Shown here in pieces: positions 20,580 through 28,956 of a stretch of DNA of 64,000 nt; positions within the stretch are counted from its first letter, which is position 1; the number at the start of each line of letters is the position of its first letter. The stretch covers positions 1 through 64,000 of the forward strand of contig JAOXRU010000503.1 in NCBI GenBank assembly GCA_025800395.1, given 5' to 3'. The notes beneath the pieces are model-generated. The model did not search any database. It was given only the letters and a program-made list of their open reading frames with translations, and was not told where the DNA came from. Made by a program: the position numbers and the translations under genes. Source of the DNA: Flavobacteriaceae bacterium. GTDB lineage: Bacteria; Bacteroidota; Bacteroidia; Flavobacteriales; Flavobacteriaceae.

Positions 20580-21725
20580 TTACCAACCAAAATCTTCTTT
20601 TAAGGCATCAATACGTTCTAATGCGAGGTCTTTGGTGATGAAATCTATTTCATCCATTGAGAATGCTTTTTCGTAGGATTTTAATGCTTTTTTGGGTTGT
20701 CCGTTTTTTTCATAAAACTCGGCGGTCATAAAAAATCCGAGCATGGTTTCGGGGTATTGTTTTTTGCCCAAATCTCCAAGCTTTTTTAGGGATTCTAAGT
20801 CTTCTTTTTTTAGTGAAGCTGCATATATGGCCATGATATCGTTGAGGTTAATTTGCAGATCCATACGAAACATTTTGTTGATGGTTTCGTATTTTTCATC
20901 CAAATAGGTGATCACGGGACCTTCTTGTTTGAGCACCTTTTCTTTGTATTCTTTTTTGGAAATAGGTTTAAAAATTTCGAATATCTGATCTAGAGCTTGC
21001 GGTATGGCATAAGAAGCAATGGCATTGGTGCTAGCTTGTTCGTAGTTTTGATAATAGAAATGCAAATTTTCATTTTTCAGCTTTTGAATTTGGGATTGTA
21101 GGCTTGTGATGCGCAGACGTTCTTGTTTCTTGAGCGTATTGGTACTGGCCAAAAAATAGAAGATTTTTTCTTGAGTGCTAGATAACCTTTCGGGCAAGAG
21201 GTTCTCTATATTGGGAGCAAATTCTGGCGCTATACTGATGTATGCATTAAAGAGGGGGCTGTCCTTAAAAAGATAATAATTAATAAAATTGGCCGTGGTT
21301 TGGTGACCTATAATGGTTTTGAATGGTGCCAAGTTGTATTTACTGCTAATATGTGGCAAAAGTTCCATGCCGATAAATTCAAAAAACTGATTCCCTTTCT
21401 CTTCGGGGAAGCCATTATCGTCGTTATAGGTGCAATCGTCGTATCTCATGTTCTTTTGATTGATACCTACAACTATAGCAGGAGGCATTTCATTCCAATA
21501 GCTGTAATACTTGGTGTTGGATACCACATTGTCGAAAAGATAATCCGCATCTAGTACCACAAATAGGGGATACATTTTTTTGGGTGTATAATCTTCGGGC
21601 ACGTAGATTTGAATGGTTCTTTCTTCGAGAAGTTTGTAAGATTCGAACGTTTCGATAGATACTTGAGCTTCAGCAAGGGGCATGCAAAAGAACAAGAACA
21701 TGCAAAAAAGGGACAATTTTCTCAT
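20580..21725 (-). CDS. Esterase-fold (alpha/beta hydrolase, enterochelin-esterase-like) secreted protein
   Basis: Signal peptide, RTIQIYVPEDYTPKKMYPLFVVLDADYLFDN...; C-terminal TPR-like segment. Confidence 0.8.
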   Translation of the reverse strand: MRKLSLFCMFLFFCMPLAEAQVSIETFESYKLLEERTIQIYVPEDYTPKKMYPLFVVLDADYLFDNVVSNTKYYSYWNEMPPAIVVGINQKNMRYDDCTYNDDNGFPEEKGNQFFEFIGMELLPHISSKYNLAPFKTIIGHQTTANFINYYLFKDSPLFNAYISIAPEFAPNIENLLPERLSSTQEKIFYFLASTNTLKKQERLRITSLQSQIQKLKNENLHFYYQNYEQASTNAIASYAIPQALDQIFEIFKPISKKEYKEKVLKQEGPVITYLDEKYETINKMFRMDLQINLNDIMAIYAASLKKEDLESLKKLGDLGKKQYPETMLGFFMTAEFYEKNGQPKKALKSYEKAFSMDEIDFITKDLALERIDALKEDFGW

Positions 21726-21803
21726 GTTTTGAGCTTAAGATTATGATTGTTTTAATAAAACGATAATTGTGGGAAAATATTTCTTAAAGTTCTAAAAAAA
21801 CAG

Positions 21804-22772
21804 TTATTTTCTGTTGTTGTTTCTCAATGGTAAGAGTATGAAAGCAATACTGCCAAAAATGATTACCATCAGTGTTTGTGTGATCCACATCAACCAGCCA
21901 TAGGCTTCCGCTGTAGTTTTACCAACACCATATAGTATGAGGATATGAGCTACGGCAATAGGGTAAAAACCAAGTCCGCCATTGGAGGCTGTCATGGCAA
22001 AGGCTCCTGCTACAAATGCTGCCAAGAGTACATCTAGGCCTAAGTTGAAGGTTTCGGGAAAGGCAAATTTTAGTATCCAAAACATGCCTACATAGCAGCT
22101 CCATATAAAAATGGTATGGAGTATGAATAGGCCTTTTTTTGGCATTTTAAAAATACTAAAAACCCCTTCGAGTAATCCTTGTACAAATTTTTTGATTTTG
22201 ATGGCAAAAGGATGGCTAGATTGTCGAATAACCAGCAAGAAAAACAAGCCTGCTCCCAAGGCTGCAATGGCAAATAAAACTATTTTGTATGGATCTATTC
22301 CTTTTTGTGACAATAGATCTAATATGGTTTCTGTTTGCAAAAAGAAAGCGATACAGACAATAATGAGGAGCATTACCAGATCGATGATTCTCTCGGTAAC
22401 GATAGTGCCAAAACCTTTTTCGAAAGGCACCTCTTCGTAGGTGTGTAATGCAGTAGCTCTTAAAATTTCTCCCGAACGTGGAATACCCAAATTGGCCAGA
22501 TAGGCAGTGAGTACGATAAGAAAACTATTGGTGCTAGCTATGTTGTATTGTAGTGGTTGGAGCATGAGTTTCCATCGCGAGGCCCTGCTCCAATGGCTCA
22601 ACATGCCCAAAAATACAGAAATGGCAATCCATTTAGCTTCTGCGTTTTGCAGTTGTAGTAAGATGGTGTCTCTTTCTTTTGGGGTAGTGGCACGATAGAA
22701 CAGCACGATGACCAAGACACCTAAAAGAATAGGGAAAAGGAGTTTTAGGATTTTGAGAGATCTGGCTTTCAA
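21804..22772 (-). CDS. Lysylphosphatidylglycerol synthase TM region / UPF0104 flippase-like membrane protein
   Basis: Eight or more TM helices; WIAISVFLGMLSHWSRASRWKLML...GIPRSGEILRATALHTYEEVPFEKGFGTIVTERIIDL. Confidence 0.9.
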   Translation of the reverse strand: MKARSLKILKLLFPILLGVLVIVLFYRATTPKERDTILLQLQNAEAKWIAISVFLGMLSHWSRASRWKLMLQPLQYNIASTNSFLIVLTAYLANLGIPRSGEILRATALHTYEEVPFEKGFGTIVTERIIDLVMLLIIVCIAFFLQTETILDLLSQKGIDPYKIVLFAIAALGAGLFFLLVIRQSSHPFAIKIKKFVQGLLEGVFSIFKMPKKGLFILHTIFIWSCYVGMFWILKFAFPETFNLGLDVLLAAFVAGAFAMTASNGGLGFYPIAVAHILILYGVGKTTAEAYGWLMWITQTLMVIIFGSIAFILLPLRNNNRK

Positions 22773-22776
22773 TTTT

Positions 22777-23127
22777 TTATTCTAATAAATTGTTGGCCTC
22801 GTTTGGGAACACCAAAGCTGGTTTGAAGGCTTTGGCTTCTTCTATGCTCATAAAAGCATAGGTAATCAAAATAAGCACATCGCCTACAGCAACTTTTCTT
22901 GCCGCTGCACCGTTGAGGGTGATTTCTCCGCTTGCTCTTGGACCAGGTATTGCATAGGTTTCTAATCGCTCCCCATTGTTGTTGTTTACAATTTGTACTT
23001 TTTCACCAGTTATTATCTGTGCAGCATCCATCAGATCTTCATCTATAGTGATGCTTCCGATATAGTTGAGATCTGCACCAGTACATTGTACTCTATGAAT
23101 TTTGGATTTTACTACTTGAATTTGCAT
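22777..23127 (-). CDS. panD: Aspartate 1-decarboxylase
   Basis: [30 protein letters not shown] with the G-S processing site; [12 protein letters not shown]. Confidence 0.96.
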   Translation of the reverse strand: MQIQVVKSKIHRVQCTGADLNYIGSITIDEDLMDAAQIITGEKVQIVNNNNGERLETYAIPGPRASGEITLNGAAARKVAVGDVLILITYAFMSIEEAKAFKPALVFPNEANNLLE

Positions 23128-23141
23128 GATACAAAAATAAA

Positions 23142-23990
23142 TTAATTAAGGGCAATATTGTCTATTAGTCTTACCGTATCCATATAAACGGCAATAAAAG
23201 CACGATATTTTTTGTTTTTCTCTATTTGTTTTGTGGCTTGTAAGCGGTTTACATCTGCAATATGAAAATACTCCAATTCTAGATTGGGTTGTTTTTCAAA
23301 CGCTTCAATAATCCATTGTGTTATTTCTACTGCACTTTTTGTGCCAAACTGCAATTTGGCAGTCTTTAGGCAGCTGTAAATAAAGCTTGCTTCTTCTCTT
23401 TGTTGTTTGCTCAATCGGCTGTTTCTCGAGCTTCTTGCCAAGCCGTTATCTTCCCTAGAGATCGGGCAAGGCACTATATTTACTGGGATTTGCTCTTTTT
23501 CAACTAGCTTTTTGATGATTTGTAGTTGCTGAAAATCTTTTTCGCCAAAATAAGCATTATCTGGTTTTACAGCTTCTAGCAACTTTTTTACTACCGTGCC
23601 AACCCCGTCAAAATGTCCGTCTCTAAAGCGGCCTTCCATTTCGAATTCCAAACCGTCGAAATCGAATTTTTGCGTGCGAAGCTCCTTTTGATATAGATCG
23701 GAGACCTCTGGAGCATAAACTACTATATGGCCTTCTAGCTTATCGAGAAGTGCACAATCTTGTTCTAAAGTACGCGGATATTTTTTGAGGTCTTCTGCTT
23801 GGTCGAACTGGGTAGGATTTACAAAAATGCTCACTACTACCAGATGATTTTCTTCTAAGGCTTTCGCAACCAAGCTGATATGTCCTTGATGCAAAGCCCC
23901 CATGGTAGGCACCATGCCAATTGGCTGTTTCTGGTCGAGAAATTGCGCTATATGGCTGCTAAGTTTTTCTTTTTTTGTAAAAATAGTCAC
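23142..23990 (-). CDS. panC: Pantothenate synthetase
   Basis: [49 protein letters not shown]. Confidence 0.96.
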   Translation of the reverse strand: MTIFTKKEKLSSHIAQFLDQKQPIGMVPTMGALHQGHISLVAKALEENHLVVVSIFVNPTQFDQAEDLKKYPRTLEQDCALLDKLEGHIVVYAPEVSDLYQKELRTQKFDFDGLEFEMEGRFRDGHFDGVGTVVKKLLEAVKPDNAYFGEKDFQQLQIIKKLVEKEQIPVNIVPCPISREDNGLARSSRNSRLSKQQREEASFIYSCLKTAKLQFGTKSAVEITQWIIEAFEKQPNLELEYFHIADVNRLQATKQIEKNKKYRAFIAVYMDTVRLIDNIALN

Positions 23991-24050
23991 CTTTAACGTA
24001 TTAAATCAGTGCAAACATAGATAAATTAAAGGGATTCTTTATATTTTTTG

Positions 24051-24058
24051 TAATTTTG
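24051..24058 (+). promoter_or_regulatory. Bacteroidetes-type -7 element (TAATTTTG) upstream of the glycogen-synthase-like gene
   Basis: Match to TAnnTTTG, 38 bp before the ATG; -33 element not clear. Confidence 0.4.
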
Positions 24059-24095
24059 TACTCTTTATAGTCGACAGGACACTAAAACAATTTTT

Positions 24096-24899
24096 ATGAC
24101 CGGTAAAAAGATATTATTCGTATCTTCAGAATTAGTACCTTATCTCCCAGAAAACGAAGTTTCATCGATGTCTTATGAAACGCCAAGGATGGTGAATGAA
24201 AGAGGAGGACAAATTAGAATTTTTATGCCACGATTTGGCAATATCAATGAGCGCAGACACCAATTGCATGAAGTAATCCGTCTTTCAGGCATGAATTTGG
24301 TGATCAACGATCTGGATATGCCCCTTATTATCAAAGTGGCTTCCATTCCCAAGGAAAGAATACAAGTGTATTTTATAGATAACGAAGAGTACTTTAAGAG
24401 AAAAGCTACCTTTTCTGATGAAGAAGGAAAATTGTTTTCTGATAACGACGAACGCGCTATTTTCTTTGCAAAGGGTGTAGTGGAGACAGTGAAAAAGCTC
24501 AATTGGTCTCCAGATATTATCCATGTGCATGGTTGGATGTCTTCATTGGTGCCTTTGTATTTGAAAAATTATTATGCAGATGAGCCATTGTTTGCCGAAA
24601 GCAAGATCGTTACCTCTGTGTATGGACAAGGTTTTGATGGGCAGCTCGATGAAAACATGATTGATAAAGTGAAATTCGATAAGATTCCCGATGAAAGTAT
24701 CGTGGAATTGAGCAATCCTGACTATAATAATTTGTTAAAGATTGCTGTAAATCATTCTGATGGCATTATTTTAGCCTCCGAAAAAGTTCCAGACGAGCTA
24801 AAGGCTTATGCTGCTTCTCTAGAGAAACCAATTCTAGAATACGTAGAAACGCATGAGTTTGAAGCAGCGTATGAGAACTTTTTAAATCAAGAATTATAA
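24096..24899 (+). CDS. Glycogen/starch synthase N-terminal (GT5)-like protein, single domain
   Basis: KKILFVSSELVPYLPENEVSSMSYETPRMVNERGGQIRIFMPRFGNINER...DIIHVHGWMSSLVPLYL; 267 aa only. Confidence 0.8.
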   Translation: MTGKKILFVSSELVPYLPENEVSSMSYETPRMVNERGGQIRIFMPRFGNINERRHQLHEVIRLSGMNLVINDLDMPLIIKVASIPKERIQVYFIDNEEYFKRKATFSDEEGKLFSDNDERAIFFAKGVVETVKKLNWSPDIIHVHGWMSSLVPLYLKNYYADEPLFAESKIVTSVYGQGFDGQLDENMIDKVKFDKIPDESIVELSNPDYNNLLKIAVNHSDGIILASEKVPDELKAYAASLEKPILEYVETHEFEAAYENFLNQEL

Positions 24900-24945
24900 G
24901 ATTGTTTTTTGCAATAAAAAAACAAATTGTTTTAAAGAAACAACA

Positions 24946-26736
24946 GTGAAGAAGGGAATACTATACTTTTTGGCGATTGGGCTAGTGTGCTTAGGGGCCT
25001 GTAATGATGAGGTGATTTTAGAAGATACAGATATCAACAAAGATGTCGATCTCAATTCACCCAAGGAAAATCATGATGTGCTTGTAGGGGCAATGGAGGT
25101 AAAATCGTTTAATGCAGTGAATTTGCCAATCAATTATTTGGGACAATTTACACACGAAATTTACGGCACTACCCAAGCTAGTATTACTGCTCAAGTATTG
25201 TTGTCTAATGAAGATCCTAGTTTTGGTTTGTTTTCTCAAGGCGAAGAGGATAGAGGGGTGAAAGATAACGATTCTACAGCCAAAACCATACCAGAAGAAG
25301 AAACAGTAACTGCCGTCTATCTTTACATTCCTTTTTATAAGAATTCCTTGGGTGATGCAGACAATGATGGTGTGATTGACGAATTGGATGATGAACCCAA
25401 CAACGGGAGCAATGATTCGGATAATGACGGTATCCCCAACAATATTGAAAAATCCCAAGGTACGGATCCGTTAAGTGACGATACCGATAATGATGGTGAA
25501 AAAGATGGAGATGATGAGGATACGGTTACCAATAATTTTCCAAGATTTCATGAGCTGGATAGTATTTATGGAGATCAAGAATCTAGCTTGGAGATTAGTG
25601 TGCATAAGATGAATTATTACCTGAGAGATTTCGACCCGAGTGCAGAGGAGAATATGGGGCAATTGCAGGAATATGGAAGTGATTTTGATTTTGGCCCTTT
25701 TCAGGACGTGAAATTGGGAGAGTATACCATAACGATTAGCAACCAAGATATTGTGAAATTCAAAGAGGACGATCCAGAAACAGAAGATAAGGACGAGTCC
25801 AAAACCTTGGATTGGCGTTTGGAGCCTGGAATTCGAATTCCTCTAGATGTTTCTTTTTTTCAGGAAAACTTGCTAGATAAAGAAGGGGCGGGAGAATTGT
25901 TCAACAACAATACCTTTAAGGACTTCTTTAGAGGAATTACCGTCAGCGCCAACGTAGTTGGACAGCCACTCATGCCAGCGCTTAATTTTAGTGGAGCAAA
26001 TATTTCTATAGAATATACCTATAAGAAAAACGATACCAAAAACACTACAGACACTAGTGACGACGAGATAGTGGAAGAAAAAAGTTCGTTTTTATTGAAT
26101 TTTAACGGCAAACGCGTAAACAGTTTGCAAAAGACGCCAGTGGTATTGCCAGCAAATGACAATATGTATCTCAATGGTGGTTTGGGGCATCTTGCTACTG
26201 TGGAATTGGACTTGAGTACGGAGACGCCTATTTATGAAAAGATCAAAAACAAGGCGGTGCTGCTCAATGAAGCAAATTTGATATTCCATATAGATACCGA
26301 TCAGATGAGTATGGTGAAAAGTGGCGAGCCTTTTCGTTTGTATCTATACGAATTGGAAGACAATAAGCCAGCCTATGTGCCATCTCAGGATGTAAAAGAC
26401 GACAACAACAGATTTAAAAGCTTCCCGGTTTATGATGGTCGTATTCAAAAAGACGATAATGGTAAAGGAACAAAATATAGAGTTCGTCTCACATCTTTGA
26501 TAAACGAAACTTTGATTGACACAGATGAAACCAAGCTAAAATTTGGTTTGGCTATTACATCCAATATCAATGTGGTAAACTATGTAAATGCCAAATTATC
26601 AGACGATACAACTGCGCGTATTCCGCTTATGTCCGTTATCAATCCATTGGGAACTGTATTGTATGGCACAGAGGTGCCAAGCGGAAAAGAGAACAAAAAA
26701 CTTCAATTAGAGCTTATTTATACGGAAGTAAAGTAA
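24946..26736 (+). CDS. DUF4270-family lipoprotein (GTG start) with Asp/Asn-rich repeats
   Basis: Lipobox LVCLGACNDE; DADNDGVIDELDDEPNNGSNDSDNDGIPNNIEKSQGTDPLSDDTDNDGEKDGDDED; position between GT5-like gene and glmS. Confidence 0.75.
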   Translation: MKKGILYFLAIGLVCLGACNDEVILEDTDINKDVDLNSPKENHDVLVGAMEVKSFNAVNLPINYLGQFTHEIYGTTQASITAQVLLSNEDPSFGLFSQGEEDRGVKDNDSTAKTIPEEETVTAVYLYIPFYKNSLGDADNDGVIDELDDEPNNGSNDSDNDGIPNNIEKSQGTDPLSDDTDNDGEKDGDDEDTVTNNFPRFHELDSIYGDQESSLEISVHKMNYYLRDFDPSAEENMGQLQEYGSDFDFGPFQDVKLGEYTITISNQDIVKFKEDDPETEDKDESKTLDWRLEPGIRIPLDVSFFQENLLDKEGAGELFNNNTFKDFFRGITVSANVVGQPLMPALNFSGANISIEYTYKKNDTKNTTDTSDDEIVEEKSSFLLNFNGKRVNSLQKTPVVLPANDNMYLNGGLGHLATVELDLSTETPIYEKIKNKAVLLNEANLIFHIDTDQMSMVKSGEPFRLYLYELEDNKPAYVPSQDVKDDNNRFKSFPVYDGRIQKDDNGKGTKYRVRLTSLINETLIDTDETKLKFGLAITSNINVVNYVNAKLSDDTTARIPLMSVINPLGTVLYGTEVPSGKENKKLQLELIYTEVK

Positions 26737-26869
26737 GTGTCCTCTTACAGGGGCGTCATTGGTAGATTTTTATTAGCTTTACAACAGTAATATAATAAGT
26801 TGTTTTTTATATCGTTTATTTTTGATAGATATAAAAAAGCAATTATTAACTGAATTAATTATATTCAAT

Positions 26870-28717
26870 ATGTGTGGTATTGTAGGTTATATTGGCCATC
26901 GAGAGGCTTATCCTGTTTTAATTAAAGGTTTGCAGCGTCTAGAGTATCGAGGATACGATAGTGCTGGAATAGCATTGTACGATGGTTCTGAGATTAACTT
27001 ATCCAAAACAAAAGGTAAGGTAGCGGATCTCAAAAGCAAGGCAGAAGGAGAAATCTCTGTGCAAGGGTCTTTGGGAATAGGACATACACGTTGGGCAACA
27101 CATGGTGTGCCGAATGATGTGAATTCGCATCCACATTATTCCAATTCTGGGGATTTGGTGATTATTCACAATGGAATCATAGAAAACTATGAGTCCTTAA
27201 AGAAAGCTTTGATAAAAAGAGGCTATACTTTTCATTCGGATACCGATACGGAGGTATTGGTAAACCTTATAGAGGAAGTTCAAAAAACAGAAAATGTAAA
27301 ACTTGGTAAGGCGGTGCAAATTGCCTTAAATCAGGTAGTAGGTGCATACGCCATAGTGGTGTTTAACAAAAAGAAACCAGATGAATTGGTGGTAGCCAAA
27401 TTGGGTAGTCCGCTGGCCATTGGTATTGGAGAAGAAGAATTTTTTATAGCATCTGATGCCTCTCCTTTTATAGAGTTTACTAGTAATGCTATCTATTTGG
27501 ATGATGAAGAAATGGCTATTGTTCGATTGGGCAAAGAAGTAAAGCTCCGCAAGATTAAGGACGACGCTATAATTTATCCCAAGGTGCAAGAATTGCAAAT
27601 GAATATCGAAGAAATCGAAAAAGGAGGCTATGATCACTTTATGTTAAAGGAGATTTATGAGCAACCAAAAGCGATAAAAGACACCTATAGAGGAAGATTT
27701 TTGGCCAACGAAGGCATTATCAAAATGGCTGGTATGGACGATTATTTGGAGAAGTTTACCCAAGCAGAACGAATTATAGTTGTGGCTTGTGGTACTTCTT
27801 GGCATGCTGGCTTGGTAGGAGAATATATCTTTGAAGATTTGGCGCGTGTGCCTGTAGAGGTGGAGTACGCATCCGAATTTCGTTATAGGAATCCCATTAT
27901 CAATGAAAAAGATGTGGTGATTGCTATTTCTCAATCTGGAGAGACAGCCGATACTTTGGCGGCCATCAAATTGGCTAAAGAAAAAGGCGCTTTTGTATTT
28001 GGAATATGTAATGTGGTAGGATCTTCAATTGCTAGAGCAACACACGCAGGGGCCTACACCCATGCTGGACCAGAAATTGGTGTGGCTTCTACCAAGGCAT
28101 TTACAACACAAATTACGGTTTTGGCTTTATTGGCACTAAAAATTGGTGAGAGCAAAGGCAATATTTCCAAAGTAGAATTGCACCAGTATTTGAGCGAATT
28201 GGAAGCCATACCTACTAAGGTGGAGAAAGCACTAGAAGCCAACGAGCATGTAAAGTATATTGCAGGAGAATACAAAGATGCGAGCAACTGTTTGTATCTC
28301 GGAAGAGGATTCAATTTTCCAGTAGCACTAGAAGGCGCTTTGAAGCTAAAAGAAATTAGTTATATCCATGCAGAAGGGTATCCTGCTGCAGAAATGAAAC
28401 ACGGACCTATAGCCCTTATAGATGAGCAAATGCCTGTAGTGGTCATTGCCACTCGCAAGGGACATTATGAAAAGGTAGTAAGTAATATCCAAGAGATTAA
28501 ATCTCGTAAAGGAAAAATCATAGCTGTAGTGATGGAAGGCGATAAACAGGTGAAGGATATAGCCGATCATGTTTTGGAAATTCCCGAAACAGTAGAATGT
28601 TTGACGCCATTGCTTACCACCATTCCCTTACAATTGCTTTCTTATCATATAGCGGTGATGCGCGATTGTAATGTGGATCAGCCAAGAAATCTGGCTAAAT
28701 CCGTTACCGTAGAGTAA
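26870..28717 (+). CDS. glmS: Glutamine--fructose-6-phosphate aminotransferase (isomerizing)
   Basis: MCGIVGYIGHREAYPVLIKGLQRLEYRGYDSAG start; two SIS domains; C-terminal DCNVDQPRNLAKSVTVE. Confidence 0.98.
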   Translation: MCGIVGYIGHREAYPVLIKGLQRLEYRGYDSAGIALYDGSEINLSKTKGKVADLKSKAEGEISVQGSLGIGHTRWATHGVPNDVNSHPHYSNSGDLVIIHNGIIENYESLKKALIKRGYTFHSDTDTEVLVNLIEEVQKTENVKLGKAVQIALNQVVGAYAIVVFNKKKPDELVVAKLGSPLAIGIGEEEFFIASDASPFIEFTSNAIYLDDEEMAIVRLGKEVKLRKIKDDAIIYPKVQELQMNIEEIEKGGYDHFMLKEIYEQPKAIKDTYRGRFLANEGIIKMAGMDDYLEKFTQAERIIVVACGTSWHAGLVGEYIFEDLARVPVEVEYASEFRYRNPIINEKDVVIAISQSGETADTLAAIKLAKEKGAFVFGICNVVGSSIARATHAGAYTHAGPEIGVASTKAFTTQITVLALLALKIGESKGNISKVELHQYLSELEAIPTKVEKALEANEHVKYIAGEYKDASNCLYLGRGFNFPVALEGALKLKEISYIHAEGYPAAEMKHGPIALIDEQMPVVVIATRKGHYEKVVSNIQEIKSRKGKIIAVVMEGDKQVKDIADHVLEIPETVECLTPLLTTIPLQLLSYHIAVMRDCNVDQPRNLAKSVTVE

Positions 28718-28783
28718 ACTACTTGTCAAAATATATTCTTTTGATAGACCAAAGGGGTGTCAATTTATCCTTATATAATTAAA

Positions 28784-28822
28784 GCCAAATTCTTTCTGCA
28801 AAGAGAGGATTTGGTTTTTTTT
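28784..28822 (+). terminator. Intrinsic terminator after glmS
   Basis: gccaaattctttct / agagaggatttggt stem with wobbles followed by eight T. Confidence 0.7.
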
Positions 28823-28956
28823 ATTGTGATAATCGCAAAATTTCGCCAACATTTCTTACGAATTGCCATTATAGGCACATTCTTTTTTTGTTTTTTCTAG
28901 GTGCGATTTAAAAATAATATTATATTGTTCGAACTAATGAATTAATTTAAATTAAA

